The position numbers and the translations under genes were made by a program. The notes under the pieces are model-generated. The model searched no databases. It was not told the origin of the DNA and saw nothing but the letters and a program-made list of their open reading frames with translations. A stretch of DNA of 64,000 nucleotides from Coriobacteriaceae bacterium (GTDB lineage: Bacteria; Actinomycetota; Coriobacteriia; Coriobacteriales; UMGS124), in NCBI GenBank assembly GCA_019421015.1, contig JAHZGC010000002.1, positions 62,001 through 126,000 of the forward strand, written 5' to 3'. Shown one piece after another: positions 16,440-25,719 of the stretch; within the stretch, counting starts at the first letter, position 1, and every line of letters begins with the position of its first letter.

Positions 16440-17260
16440 GGGGGCTCCTTAGGTGGGCGTCAAAGGCAACCATCCCAGACGGTGGAGCCGGTGTGTTGTA
16501 CAAACTCCCACAACATCACCATCTGCGCTGCTCGGGGGTGGGGGTGGTGCTCAAACCTGCAGGTAGCAACCCTATCGCCCATGTGTTCGCCCGTTGTAAG
16601 CCGGGTGCCCGGTGCGTTAAACTGGCCTTGCTGCGCCGCAAGCCCGTTCGCGGGCCGGGGCGCGGTGCCTTTGTTTGCATACGGCTCACCCACATATCAA
16701 ACATGCGCCACCTTCGCCACAGGTACGCACATCCACGCACCAGCCTGCACCCCCACCACAACATGTGCAAACGAATAAGAGCCGCCTCCGCCATGCGACG
16801 GGGGCGGCTCGTCTGAGGCCGCTTTTGCTCCTGCGGGGGGCCGGAACTCTGCTGGTCCGGGGTCGTCGGCGCAGGCCCCGTCGATGCGAGGTGCCCGGTG
16901 GCCAGATGCTTCCGCAGAATCGGGGTTCGTGCTAGGCCTGCGAGGTCCCCGATGTCCCCGTTCCGCCCGCAGGAGAGAAGGCCTTGCGACTGATACCCTT
17001 CTGACCTGCGGTTTCCTCAAGCCTCCCTGCGCGCCCGGACGCCTTCCTGGTTGCCGAGGCCCCATGGGCGGCCCGGGCGCCTATCCAGAACCCCCTTTGT
17101 GCGGAAAGATCTCCCGATTTGCCGTCTGGGCAAAACGGGGGTGGCCGGCCGGAGCACATGGTGCCCCGACGCCGGGGATAGGTTACAGTGTAAGGTGTCG
17201 GAGGGCTGCCGGGCTTTCTGCGTCTTTGGTCCCAGCTGTGCATGTTGTCCGGGAGGTTGT
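16440..17260. other. Long intergenic stretch without a supported gene
   Basis: 820 bp with no ORF that looks coding. It contains an inverted-repeat element (16914-17113) and a hairpin at 16783-16812 (GAGCCGCCTCCG with CGGGGGCGGCTC) that would give a T-rich tail only when read leftward. The 16480-16780 part is less GC-biased than the genes around it and could be the remnant of something lost. Confidence 0.5.
16914..17113. repeat. Inverted-repeat element, family 1, copy d (diverged left end)
   Basis: The left end reads AGATGCTTCCGCAGAATCGG and then GGTTCGTGCTAGGC, a variant of the usual GGTTCTGGATAGGC. The right end is typical: GCCTATCCAGAACCCCCTTT to GAAAGATCTC (17079-17113). The core is inverted relative to copies a-c and reads TGACCTGCGGTTTCCTC near 17003. 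This inversion shows that the core and the ends can change orientation independently. Confidence 0.7.
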
Positions 17261-18406
17261 ATGGTCCAGTTGCTCGACACCCCTCTTTCGCGTCGCGCGT
17301 TCGTTGGTGCGGCTTCGGCTGCGCTGCTTGCGGGCGTGGTTTCCGCGGCGGCTGGGACTCCTGTGGCCCATGGAGCTGCGGCGGAGGCCGCTCCCGACTA
17401 CGCCTCCCCCGAGGGTTGGGCCTATTGGGACGATTGGTTGGTCGACGACCAGGACGGTGCCCTTGTCGACGCCGCCGGCCCTGCGGTCGGCGTCGGTCCC
17501 CGCGCCACGGTCGTCAAGCCGGCCGGTCTCTTTATCGTGGCGCCCACGGTGGTCCTGGGCGAGGATGGCGGCTCGAACATGGACCTCCTGAACGCCGAGG
17601 ACCGGGCGTCTTTTGTGGGGGCGCTCAACATGGAGCTCGGCATCTACCGCGACGAGTGCCGGGTCTTCGCCCCGTTCTATCGCCAGGCCACGCTGGCCAT
17701 GTATGACGCCGGGGGAGACGCCCTCGACAGCGCGATCGACGCCGCCTATGCCGACGTCGCTGCCGCGTTCGAAGCATATCTGGAGGCCAGCCCCGACCGC
17801 CCGCTGGTGCTCGCGGGCTTCTCCCAGGGGTCCGAGCATGTGATCCGCCTGGTCAGGGACTACTTTGGCGATGATGGGCTGCGTGAGCGCCTGGTGGCGG
17901 CCTATGCCATTGGCTGGCGATTGACCGCTGAGGAGTGCGCTGCGACGCCTTGGTTGCTGGCCGCTTGCGGCCCCGACGACACGGGCGTGGTCGTGGCGTT
18001 CAACTCCGAGGACCCTGCGGTCGGAGACTCGCTGATCGTGCCGGCCGGTACCTCGACGCTCGCCATCAACCCCCTGAGCTGGGAGACTTCGAGCGACCTG
18101 GCACCTGCCGAGCTTAACCTGGGCGCGTGCTTTACCGACTACGCCGGCGCGGTGGTCGAGGAGATCCCTGCGCTCTGCGGAGCCTACCTCGACCCGGCCC
18201 GCGGCACCCTCAAGGTCACGGGCGTCGACCCGGCAGACTACCCGCCTGCGCTCCCCATCTTCGACGAGGGCGTCTACCACGTGTACGACTACCAGTTCTT
18301 CTACCGCAACCTGCAAGAGAACGTCGCCGAGCGCGTGGGGGCGTATTTGGCGCATTGGACCGGGGGTGCGAAGGATCCCGGCGGTTTAGCGAATCCTAAA
18401 AACTGA
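17261..18406 (+). CDS. Tat-signal DUF3089 alpha/beta-hydrolase
   Basis: The start at ATG 17261 is supported by GGGAGG 4 nt upstream and by the twin-arginine signal at residues 10-30 (SRRAFVGAASAALLAG). The protein has 381 residues. DUF3089 features are seen: RVFAPFYRQATL near 134-145, a nucleophile elbow LAGFSQGS with Ser188, and a long cap-like C-terminal half. These are secreted alpha/beta-hydrolases of unknown substrate. The export signal and the neighbouring exported reductases suggest work at the cell surface, perhaps on dietary or host esters, but that is inference. The gene stands alone between an inverted repeat and a convergent flavoprotein. Confidence 0.75.
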   Translation: MVQLLDTPLSRRAFVGAASAALLAGVVSAAAGTPVAHGAAAEAAPDYASPEGWAYWDDWLVDDQDGALVDAAGPAVGVGPRATVVKPAGLFIVAPTVVLGEDGGSNMDLLNAEDRASFVGALNMELGIYRDECRVFAPFYRQATLAMYDAGGDALDSAIDAAYADVAAAFEAYLEASPDRPLVLAGFSQGSEHVIRLVRDYFGDDGLRERLVAAYAIGWRLTAEECAATPWLLAACGPDDTGVVVAFNSEDPAVGDSLIVPAGTSTLAINPLSWETSSDLAPAELNLGACFTDYAGAVVEEIPALCGAYLDPARGTLKVTGVDPADYPPALPIFDEGVYHVYDYQFFYRNLQENVAERVGAYLAHWTGGAKDPGGLANPKN

Positions 18407-18542
18407 TCGCACATCGTCGTATGGTGTGCATGGGCAGGGACCCAGAGCCGAAGGAGCGGCGTCTGGACCCCTGCCGGGCAGAGCAACCTCTGATTATCCG
18501 GCGGCCAGGATTTGGTCTCCTGCACTGCCGCGATTTTTTGAC

Positions 18543-20234
18543 TTACTCCCAGCTCTCCAACCCCGCCGCGTCGATGGCGGCCAGGTAGCTAAAGACCATG
18601 CCGGGGGCCACGGTTCCGCCGGCACCGGTGTAGTACTTGCCGGGCGTGCCGCAGCCCGCGTTGTTGCCGCAGGCGTACAGGCGCGGGACGATGCCGCCGA
18701 GCACGCTCTCCACCTGGCCGAACTCGTTGGTGCGGGGACCGCCCTTGGTGCCCTGCAGGAACGGCACGATCTGGGCCGCGAAGTAGGGCGGGATGTCCAT
18801 CGGCTCGAGGCAGTCGGCGGGACGGCCCGGTCCGCCCTGGTCGAAGGTGGACTCGCCGCGGTGGAACTCGGGGTCGGCGCCTTCGGCGGCGTACTTGTTG
18901 AAGCGCTCCACCTGGGCCAGGAAGTTCTCGGTGCCGAGCTCGTCGAGGCCCATCTTCTCGGCCAGCTCCTCCAAGGTGTCGGCCTGGATGACCCACTCGG
19001 GCACCTCGTCGGCGGCGCCCACGCCCCACAGGTTGCCGCCCTTCTCGGGGGTGGCCACGCCGTCGCCGCCGGCGTTGCGGTTGCGGTTGCCCTGGTCGCA
19101 CACGTACCAGGCAGGGATGTTGGTGTAGAGCATCTCACCGGTGGTCTCGCGGCCGTTGCCGAAGCCGTACCAGAACGAGTCGTAGCTGGCGGCCTCGTCG
19201 CAGAAGCGGCGCCCATAGCGGTTGATCCACATCGACGAGGTGTCGCGCTGGTAGCACAGCGGTGCGATGTTGGCGTCGACCACGCGGTTGGCGTAGGCCT
19301 CCTCGCCGATGGCCTTGTAGGCGCAGTTGCCCCAGCCGTAGCACATCATGGCGAGGTCGGCGCCCACGCCCTGGGCCATGCGGATGCCCTTGCCGTCGCA
19401 GGTCTCGACCTGGAAGGTGCAGGGGCTGGGGATGTCGAGGTACTGGGCCTTCATGTCGTCGTTGTAGTCGAAGCCGCCGGCACCCAGCAGCACGGCCTTG
19501 GCGGCCTTGATGTAGCTGGTCTCGCCGCTCTTGTTGTCGGTGACCACGACGCCCAGGACCTCCTGGCGGCCGTCCTCGAGGGGACGCGCCACCAGGCGCT
19601 CGGCGGTGGTGTTGAGCAGGATGCGGCCGCCCAGCTCCTCGAGGCGGTCGGCCTGGGGCTGGGTGTAGCCCACGCCCGAAAGGCTCTTCTTGCCCTCGGG
19701 GTCGCTGGGGTCCTTGGGCTTCACGGTGCGGGTGGCCGTGGTGGCGCCCTCCCACTGCTCGTGGTAGTCGGTGCGATCGGCCACCACCCACTCGACGCCG
19801 GCCTCCTCGGTGATGAAGTTGATCATGGGCGAGGCGTTGGCGATGTAGGCGTCGATGATGGCCTCGGTCGAAAGGCCGTCGGCGACCTTGGTCATGTAGA
19901 CCTTGGCGGCTGCGGGGTCGTCCTCGGCGTAGTCGTTGCAGGGGATCCACACCGACCCGCCCGAGAGCGCGGTGGTGCCGCCCACGATGCCGCGGGCTTC
20001 GATCACGATGACGCTCATCCCCTCGGCGGCCGCCTTGAGGGCGCCTGTAAGGGCGGTGCCGGCGCCCACGACCACGAAGTCGGCCTCGTCGTCCCACTGC
20101 TCGGGGATACCGGCGCCGGCCAGGGGTGCGGCCTGGGACTCCTCGGCGAGGGCCGGGGCGGCGGCCACGGCCCCCAGGGCCATGCTGGTGGCGGCGAATC
20201 CGATGAACGAGCGCCTGTCCAGGGTGTTCTCCAT
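18543..20234 (-). CDS. Tat-exported FAD-dependent reductase, KstD-like branch
   Basis: ATG 20234 is chosen over a further upstream start because AAGGAG lies just before it and the twin-arginine signal then begins at residue 7 (DRRSFIGFAATSMALG). The protein has 563 residues. FAD motif DFVVVGAGTALTGALKAA, then EARGIVGGTTALSGGSVW. The distal half has WINRYGRRFCDEAASYDS and a C-terminal KYYTGAGGTVAPGMVFSYLA, closer to the 3-ketosteroid dehydrogenase/flavocytochrome branch than to plain fumarate reductase. It has no FMN-bind domain. It is divergent from a LuxR-type gene with a perfect dyad between them, so regulation by that protein is likely. The substrate is unknown. Confidence 0.8.
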   Translation of the reverse strand: MENTLDRRSFIGFAATSMALGAVAAAPALAEESQAAPLAGAGIPEQWDDEADFVVVGAGTALTGALKAAAEGMSVIVIEARGIVGGTTALSGGSVWIPCNDYAEDDPAAAKVYMTKVADGLSTEAIIDAYIANASPMINFITEEAGVEWVVADRTDYHEQWEGATTATRTVKPKDPSDPEGKKSLSGVGYTQPQADRLEELGGRILLNTTAERLVARPLEDGRQEVLGVVVTDNKSGETSYIKAAKAVLLGAGGFDYNDDMKAQYLDIPSPCTFQVETCDGKGIRMAQGVGADLAMMCYGWGNCAYKAIGEEAYANRVVDANIAPLCYQRDTSSMWINRYGRRFCDEAASYDSFWYGFGNGRETTGEMLYTNIPAWYVCDQGNRNRNAGGDGVATPEKGGNLWGVGAADEVPEWVIQADTLEELAEKMGLDELGTENFLAQVERFNKYAAEGADPEFHRGESTFDQGGPGRPADCLEPMDIPPYFAAQIVPFLQGTKGGPRTNEFGQVESVLGGIVPRLYACGNNAGCGTPGKYYTGAGGTVAPGMVFSYLAAIDAAGLESWE

Positions 20235-20364
20235 TGCGTGCTCCTTGCGATGCTCGAAGGCGTGTACGGTGTGCGCCAGGTGCGGCGCGTCGCTTCGCAT
20301 CCTAGGCGCAGGCTCCAGGCGGCCGCGTCCTATGGGAGGTCTGATTTTTGCCCAGGTCGGGCGG

Positions 20365-20385
20365 CCTCCTACCTCAGGTAGGAGG
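20365..20385. promoter_or_regulatory. Perfect 21-bp dyad, probable LuxR-type operator
   Basis: CCTCCTACCT, a single C, then AGGTAGGAGG: two exactly complementary 10-bp arms. It lies in the divergent control region of a flavoprotein (start 20234) and a LuxR gene (start 20512), where no coding function competes. The sequence differs from the dyads at 23678 and 61877, although the arm length and position are alike. Confidence 0.6.
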
Positions 20386-20461
20386 AGCTGACCCGGCATG
20401 CCACCCCTTGACGGGCCTCAGGTGCGGGCCCGCCCTGTGGGCGAGGTCGTCCAAAATGCTC

Positions 20462-20467
20462 TATAGT
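20462..20467 (+). promoter_or_regulatory. Probable -10 box of the LuxR gene
   Basis: TATAGT in the context AAAATGCTC, 44 nt before ATG 20512. The same TATAGT hexamer precedes other genes at 38519 and 48250. Confidence 0.45.
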
Positions 20468-20511
20468 TGCATCCTGGAACACAAGTGATCGCGCGGCGGA
20501 GAAGAACCTGC

Positions 20512-22053
20512 ATGGCAAAGGGCAACGGGGGCGCTGGGGCTGATGAACCGATCTTGCGCGGGGTGGCCGCGACGGTGCACTCTTACGGTGCGCTGACGGG
20601 GGCGGCTGCCTGCGCCATGGCCTGGGCCCTCCTGGTCAGGTTTTCGGGGTTGCTGTTCGCTCCTGTTTCTACGGTCTCTCAGAGCGGTGCCTTGGGCCTG
20701 GGTTCCCTCGCTGGCCTCTTTGCGGGGGTGTTGCTTATCCCAAAGCCAAAGGGCGCTCGCGCGCTCTGGGTTCTGGCCGCGCTGGGGGCGTTGTGCGCTG
20801 CGGTGTCCACCGTCTTTTTGGGGCTGCCGTCTCCAACCGACGTCGTGCGGGCTCCCGCTGCCTATGGTGTCTGCGGGCTTGTGCAGGGCATCGCCTATGC
20901 CGCCGCCACCTTGCTGGCGGTTGCCTGCTATTGCAGGCTGGGTTTTCGAGGCTCGCTTGTGGTGGCGGCCTCGTCGTTCACGCTGGCGTTTGCGGCCTTT
21001 GTGGCTTTGGCCGCACTGCTACCCCATGGTGCTGCCTGGTGTGCTGCCCTGCTGCCCGTGGCCGCCGCGGCGCTGTTCGTGCCAGGGTGGCGTCGGTTCC
21101 TGGTGCAGGGGGCGCGTTCCGCTCAAAGATCTTCTGCACCTGGATGCGACCCATCTTGTGGGCCGGTGGAGCTGGCACCGTCTCGAGCGGTCCTGCTGGC
21201 TCTTCTCGTGCTTGCGGGGCTTCTCGCCGTCTATATGCCGGCCATGTATCCTAAGACGACCAACTTGGCGTCTCAGGCGCTGGGGTCGGTTGAGTGCATG
21301 GGGCTGGCAAGCTGGCGCTGCGTGGCGGCGCTTGCGCTCGTGGTCGGCCTGCTGTGGCTGGCGGTGGGCATCGCCTATAGGCGTCGGGCCACCGCCACGG
21401 GGGCCGTGTTGTTGGCCCTCGCGCTGTTTGCCGCCATCTTCTTCATGCTGCCCTCCATGGGGACGAGCGCTGCGGCTTTCGTGCTCTTTGTGGCCTGCGG
21501 GATCCTGGCTGCGCTGTTTGCGGCGGCCCTTCTGGTGTTCGCGGCCGGACAGGGCGATGGCCGGGCCGTGCGCCGGGGGCTGGCCGCTATAATGGGAGGT
21601 GGCCTGGGGGCGGCGGTCTTTGCCTACGTCTTCTTGGGTCCCCTCTACAACGTCACGATGTTCCAGGACACGCTGTTCAGCGTGGTCCCGGCGGTATTGC
21701 TGATTGCCTTTGTGGGCACCGTGTTCGTGCTGCGCACGTTCGTGGCCCGCGCCCTTGCCGCCTGGGGGGTGCGGTTCGGCGGCGGTACGGCAGGCCTGGG
21801 GAGAGCCACGGAGGGGCCCGTGATGACCGATGACGGCAGTGGCCGGGCCGCCCTGGAGTCTTTTGCCGCCCGTCGCGGGCTTACCAAGCGCGAGGTCGAG
21901 GTGCTGCTCCTGCTGGCCGAGGGGCGCAACGAACCATATATAGAGTCGGCCCTGGGAATCTCGCGCACCACGGTCAAGACCCACATCACCCATATCTACC
22001 GCAAGGTGGGGGTGTCGTCGCGCCAGCAGCTCATTGACGTGCTGCGCGGGTAA
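20512..22053 (+). CDS. LuxR-type regulator with polytopic membrane N-terminus
   Basis: The protein has 513 residues. About a dozen hydrophobic segments fill residues 20-430, and a LuxR/GerE helix-turn-helix closes the protein (LTKREVEVLLLLAEGRNEPY, then GISRTTVKTHITHIYRKVGV). There is no receiver or autoinducer domain. The family is abundant in Eggerthellaceae and is believed to sense small molecules at the membrane and activate an adjacent reductase gene. It is divergent from the flavoprotein at 18543-20234, with a perfect dyad between them. It is convergent with a second LuxR gene only 18 bp away. The start at ATG 20512 has a weak GGAGA upstream. Confidence 0.85.
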   Translation: MAKGNGGAGADEPILRGVAATVHSYGALTGAAACAMAWALLVRFSGLLFAPVSTVSQSGALGLGSLAGLFAGVLLIPKPKGARALWVLAALGALCAAVSTVFLGLPSPTDVVRAPAAYGVCGLVQGIAYAAATLLAVACYCRLGFRGSLVVAASSFTLAFAAFVALAALLPHGAAWCAALLPVAAAALFVPGWRRFLVQGARSAQRSSAPGCDPSCGPVELAPSRAVLLALLVLAGLLAVYMPAMYPKTTNLASQALGSVECMGLASWRCVAALALVVGLLWLAVGIAYRRRATATGAVLLALALFAAIFFMLPSMGTSAAAFVLFVACGILAALFAAALLVFAAGQGDGRAVRRGLAAIMGGGLGAAVFAYVFLGPLYNVTMFQDTLFSVVPAVLLIAFVGTVFVLRTFVARALAAWGVRFGGGTAGLGRATEGPVMTDDGSGRAALESFAARRGLTKREVEVLLLLAEGRNEPYIESALGISRTTVKTHITHIYRKVGVSSRQQLIDVLRG

Positions 22054-22071
22054 TGGCGCCTTGTGTCTCGC

Positions 22072-23556
22072 CTACCGGGCGCCGGCCTCTTCCCCGGCGC
22101 GCCCCACCAGCTCCACGACCTCCTGCTTCTTGTGGACGCCCAACTTGCGGTAGAGGTCCTTGGAGTAGCTGCGCACCGTGTTGGCCGAGAGGCCCAGCCG
22201 GTCGGCCACCGCGTCGAGGGTGTGCCCCTGGGCAAGGAGCGCGCAGATCTGCACCTCGCGCTCGGTGAGGCCGTAGCGCGGGGCAAGCTCCTGGCAGGTC
22301 TCGAGCGGGGAGCGCGCCGCCTCGGCTGCCTGCCGGTCGTCGAGGCCCGTCTCCCCGTTGCCCAAGAACGCAAAGGCGGCAACGGCAAGCACGAACGCCG
22401 TGGCCAGCGAGCAGCCAAAGACCTGGTTTTCGAGGGAGATGCCCAGGTATTGGGCGAACGCCGGCGTGAACAGGTAGCTGCAGAACGACGCGAGGGCCTC
22501 GGCGACCACATAGAGCTCGAACCGCGCCGCGTCGCGGTGGGGCGCCTCCTGCTGCACAAACACCAGAAGTGCCCAGAACAGCGCCGTGAGGCAGGTGTTC
22601 CCGGCGATGACGAGGCTGCGGCCCAGCGGCAGCATGGGCGCAAGCTCCACGCTTAAAAACGCGATGAGCAATAGGCTGCCGAGCAGGAACATGAAGAGAA
22701 GGCCGCCGGCCCGACGCACGGCCACGCTCGTTCGCTCGCAGCGGGCGGCGATACAGAACACGCACGTCACCAGCACGGCCGAGACCACGTGGGTCGTGAG
22801 GTTGTTGGCGGGGTCGTGGGAGTTGATGAAGGCCCCGTTGTTCAAAAACCCGCGGATCACGCCTCCGAGCAGCACCAGTGCCGAGAAGAACAGCGGGAAG
22901 CGCCGCAGCTCCACGGTGACGGTGTCGCCTCCCCGGGGGCGCGGGTCTTGGGCGGGGCGCTCGGGCTCCGCGCTCTCGGCGGCCGTGCCGGACGCCGCCG
23001 GCCCGGTGACGATATCCCGAAAGCCCAGCACGAGCAGGACCCCGGCCGCGAGCGGCCCGAGCGCCACGAGGGGCTTGAGCGCTCCATTCACAAAGGCGCC
23101 CGCGGTGGAGGGCAGGAGGCTGGCCAAAAGGGCAAGCACCACGGCGCACATGATGGGCGTGCGCTTGTGGGCGGCCAGGGCGCCTCCCCACACGGGCACG
23201 ATGACGACGGCCCACAGGGCGAACCCGACGCAGACCGCCGCCGTACCCACGACGCCGGTGCCGTCCACCCCTCCGAATAGGACGAACGCCCCGGCAATCA
23301 GGGTCGCTGCAGCCGAAACCCCCACAACGAGGCGTGGGTCCTTGCGGTATATGCGCGCGGATGGGTGGCGTTTGCCCAGCGAAAGCCACACACATGCGCC
23401 TATGCAGGCGAGCCCCAAAAAGAGAAAGTAACCCAGACGGGAGCCGTAGGGGGAGCCGCTGGCGCTCTCAAAGAGGATAGCGGCCCCGTCGCGCCTGAAG
23501 AGGGCGAGCAGGGGGGCCATGCCAAAGGCGGCGCACAGGTATGCGAACGGTTTCAT
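22072..23556 (-). CDS. LuxR-type regulator with polytopic membrane N-terminus
   Basis: ATG 23556 (MKPFAYLCAAFGMAPLL) is preferred since the longer frame would add a non-hydrophobic Arg-rich stretch. The protein has 494 residues. Multiple hydrophobic segments run to about residue 410, followed by a C-terminal LuxR HTH (LTEREVQICALLAQGHTLDA, LGLSANTVRSYSKDLYRKLG). It is transcribed divergently from the flavoprotein at 23821, and a perfect dyad lies in the shared control region, so it most likely governs that gene. It is a paralogue of the convergent LuxR protein ending at 22053 but quite different in sequence outside the HTH. Confidence 0.85.
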   Translation of the reverse strand: MKPFAYLCAAFGMAPLLALFRRDGAAILFESASGSPYGSRLGYFLFLGLACIGACVWLSLGKRHPSARIYRKDPRLVVGVSAAATLIAGAFVLFGGVDGTGVVGTAAVCVGFALWAVVIVPVWGGALAAHKRTPIMCAVVLALLASLLPSTAGAFVNGALKPLVALGPLAAGVLLVLGFRDIVTGPAASGTAAESAEPERPAQDPRPRGGDTVTVELRRFPLFFSALVLLGGVIRGFLNNGAFINSHDPANNLTTHVVSAVLVTCVFCIAARCERTSVAVRRAGGLLFMFLLGSLLLIAFLSVELAPMLPLGRSLVIAGNTCLTALFWALLVFVQQEAPHRDAARFELYVVAEALASFCSYLFTPAFAQYLGISLENQVFGCSLATAFVLAVAAFAFLGNGETGLDDRQAAEAARSPLETCQELAPRYGLTEREVQICALLAQGHTLDAVADRLGLSANTVRSYSKDLYRKLGVHKKQEVVELVGRAGEEAGAR

Positions 23557-23677
23557 GGCGCTCCCTTCGGCGGAACAGGCAATGCGCTGGCGGGTCGGCG
23601 GGCGGTGCGTGCGGTTGCCAGCATAGCGCGCCCGCGTCCGTGTGGGGAGTGCGAACTGCAAAATGCCAGCTACATGG

Positions 23678-23700
23678 CGTACCCACAAAATGTGGGTACG
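23678..23700. promoter_or_regulatory. Perfect 23-bp dyad, probable LuxR-type operator
   Basis: CGTACCCACA, a 3-nt centre AAA, then TGTGGGTACG: exact 10-bp arms. A weaker second dyad follows at once (CCCACCACGCTGTGGG, about 23706-23721), as if two sites were in tandem. It lies midway between the LuxR start (23556) and the flavoprotein start (23821). Confidence 0.65.
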
Positions 23701-23820
23701 GTTCCCACCACGCTGTGGGTGACATCGGGGCCTGGGGGCGTCCTACTGTGAGCGGCGTGTTCGTTTGCGCGTTGCGATCCGACCCGGAACCGATTGATTG
23801 GATTGATTGGAGAGACGCCC

Positions 23821-25548
23821 ATGCCCATGCACGAGCTCACCCGCCGCACGTTCCTCAAGACGGCTGCCGCCACCGGAGCCGCCTCGGTGGCCGCCGCCGG
23901 TCTGGCCGGCGCGTCCGCAGCCGTGGCCGACGAGGCCGTCGCTGCCGTGGAGTATCCGGCCGGCCTGATCGAGGCCGACTTCGCCGACTCCCCCGTGGAG
24001 CTGGCCCCCATCACCGACTTCGCCGACGAGAAGACCTACGACGTCGTGGTCGTGGGCGCCGGCACCGGCGGCGTGCCCGCGGCGCTGTCGGCCCTCGAGG
24101 AGGGCGCCACGGTGGCCTGCCTCCAGAAGGAGAGCGCGCCCATCTCGCAGGGCGGCTCGTCCACGGGCATCATCGTCGACAAGAGCGACCCCCAGGGCGT
24201 CATGAACCACCTACAGGGCTTCATGGAGGACTGCCACTGGCGCGCCGACCGCGGCCTGGCCCGCTTCTACTACGACCACTCGGGCGAGACCATCCGTTGG
24301 ATGGAGGTCCGCACCATGGAGGCCGGCTTCCCGCCCTATAGCTTTGGCGAGACCACCATGGAGTACGACGACGGCACCAAGTGCGTGAAGCGCACCAACC
24401 GCTTTGGGCCCAAGCCGTACAACAACGACACCATGATCAAGGCTCTCGCGAAGCTCGCCGAGGAGCGCGGCGTCGACTTCTACTACAGCACCCCCGGCGT
24501 GCAGCTGGTCCAGGACGAGTCGGGCGCGGTGACCGGCGTGGTGGGCAAGGACGCCGACGGCAACTACATCAAGTTCAACGCCACCCGCGGCGTGGTCCTC
24601 TCGACCGGCGACTACCAGAACAACATGAGCCTCGTCGAGCGCTACTGCCCCGACGTCAAGGACTTCGACCGCAAGCAGATGGGCAAGACCGGCGACGGCA
24701 TCCTCATGACCATGGCCATCGGAGCCGGCCTGGTGCCCGTGGGCCACGCCCACATGATGCACGACTTCGACTCGGGCCCCATGTTCAACGAGCCCTTCCT
24801 CATGGTGAACGAGGACGGCGAGCGCTTCCTCAACGAGGACTGCTGCTTTGAGCAGGTCAACTGCGAGCTGCGCAACCAGCCGCGCCCGGGTTGGTACTCC
24901 CAGATCTTCGACGCCAACTACGTCGACCAGGCCACCGCGTGGGGCGGCAAGCCCGTGGCACCCGAGGCCCTCGAGGTCTACATGCCCGAGGTCGAGATGG
25001 ACCGCTCGGCCGAGAGCGGCAACAACGTGATCGAGGTGCTCATCGACACCCACAAGGCCGACACCCTCGACGAGCTGGCCGAGAAGCTCGGCATCCCGGC
25101 CGACGCCCTCAAGGCGAGCGTGGAGCGCTACAACGAGCTCGTGGACGCCGGCTTTGACGACGACTTTGGCAAGCGGCCCCAGTACCTGGCCAAGATCGAC
25201 ACGCCGCCCTTCTACGGCATCCACAAGCATATCCGCATCTCGGCCCTGTGCGCCGGCATGACCGTGAACGAGAACTACCAGGTCACCAAGGCCGACGGCA
25301 CCCCGATCCCCAACCTGTGGGCCACGGGCTTCGGTGCCGGCCAGCTCTGCGGCCTGCCCGACTGGTCGATGTACACCACCGGCATGTCGTGCGGCCACTG
25401 CATGACCTCGGGCCGCTACTGCGGCATCCAGGCGGCCACCGGCGGCAACCTCGAGCCGAGCAAGCCGATCACCGACGAGGACGTCGAGGCCGCGGGGTAC
25501 GATATGACCAAGCTCTCCGGCCCCGTCGCCGCAGGCACTGGGAAGTAG
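23821..25548 (+). CDS. Tat-exported FAD-dependent reductase
   Basis: ATG 23821 gives a clean twin-arginine signal (LTRRTFLKTAAATGAASVAA, residues 6-25); GGAGA lies upstream. The protein has 575 residues. The FAD fold begins at about residue 75 (YDVVVVGAGTGGVPAALSAL) with a body of the FAD_binding_2 family (STGDYQNNMSLVERY, MVNEDGERFLNEDCC) and a C-terminal GFGAGQLCGLPDWSMYTTG stretch. It has no FMN-bind domain. The divergent LuxR gene and the dyad between them indicate specific induction. The electron acceptor cannot be named from the sequence. Confidence 0.85.
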   Translation: MPMHELTRRTFLKTAAATGAASVAAAGLAGASAAVADEAVAAVEYPAGLIEADFADSPVELAPITDFADEKTYDVVVVGAGTGGVPAALSALEEGATVACLQKESAPISQGGSSTGIIVDKSDPQGVMNHLQGFMEDCHWRADRGLARFYYDHSGETIRWMEVRTMEAGFPPYSFGETTMEYDDGTKCVKRTNRFGPKPYNNDTMIKALAKLAEERGVDFYYSTPGVQLVQDESGAVTGVVGKDADGNYIKFNATRGVVLSTGDYQNNMSLVERYCPDVKDFDRKQMGKTGDGILMTMAIGAGLVPVGHAHMMHDFDSGPMFNEPFLMVNEDGERFLNEDCCFEQVNCELRNQPRPGWYSQIFDANYVDQATAWGGKPVAPEALEVYMPEVEMDRSAESGNNVIEVLIDTHKADTLDELAEKLGIPADALKASVERYNELVDAGFDDDFGKRPQYLAKIDTPPFYGIHKHIRISALCAGMTVNENYQVTKADGTPIPNLWATGFGAGQLCGLPDWSMYTTGMSCGHCMTSGRYCGIQAATGGNLEPSKPITDEDVEAAGYDMTKLSGPVAAGTGK

Positions 25549-25666
25549 TTGCGGAACCCGGCTCGCTGCGTTCCGCGAGGGCTTACGTACTCCAGTACGC
25601 CGCGCCCTCGCGCGCCTTGCGAGCCGGAACCCGCTTTTTGAGGAGTTGCGGAACCTGGCTCGCTGC
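25549..25666. repeat. Dispersed hairpin repeat, family 2, copy 2 (reverse orientation)
   Basis: TTGCGGAACCCGGCTCGC right after the stop codon has an inverted partner GCGAGCCGGAACCCGC (25620-25634). A direct near-copy, TTGCGGAACCTGGCTCGC, lies near 25646. A central palindrome, CGTACTCCAGTACG, lies at 25586-25599. Read on the minus strand, the middle (CGCAAGGCGCGCGAGGGCG, then GTACTGGAGTAC) matches the element at 13403-13527. Confidence 0.7.
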
Positions 25667-25684
25667 TCGCTGTAGTTCCCCCAG

Positions 25685-25719
25685 GGGAGAAGCCCTTGCG
25701 AATGGGCTTCTCCCTTTTT
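25685..25719 (+). terminator. Rho-independent terminator
   Basis: GGGAGAAGCCC pairs with GGGCTTCTCCC, followed by TTTTT. Hairpins built on the same GAGAAGCCC arm follow two other flavoprotein genes, at 34846 and 54885. Confidence 0.8.

Noticed and set aside
16783..16812. Terminator for a rightward gene
   Set aside because: The stem is good but T-rich tail sequence exists only on the minus strand, and no leftward gene ends there.
20512..22053. LuxR proteins as quorum-sensing receptors
   Set aside because: They have no autoinducer-binding domain and no synthase gene is nearby; the N-terminal halves are membrane helices.
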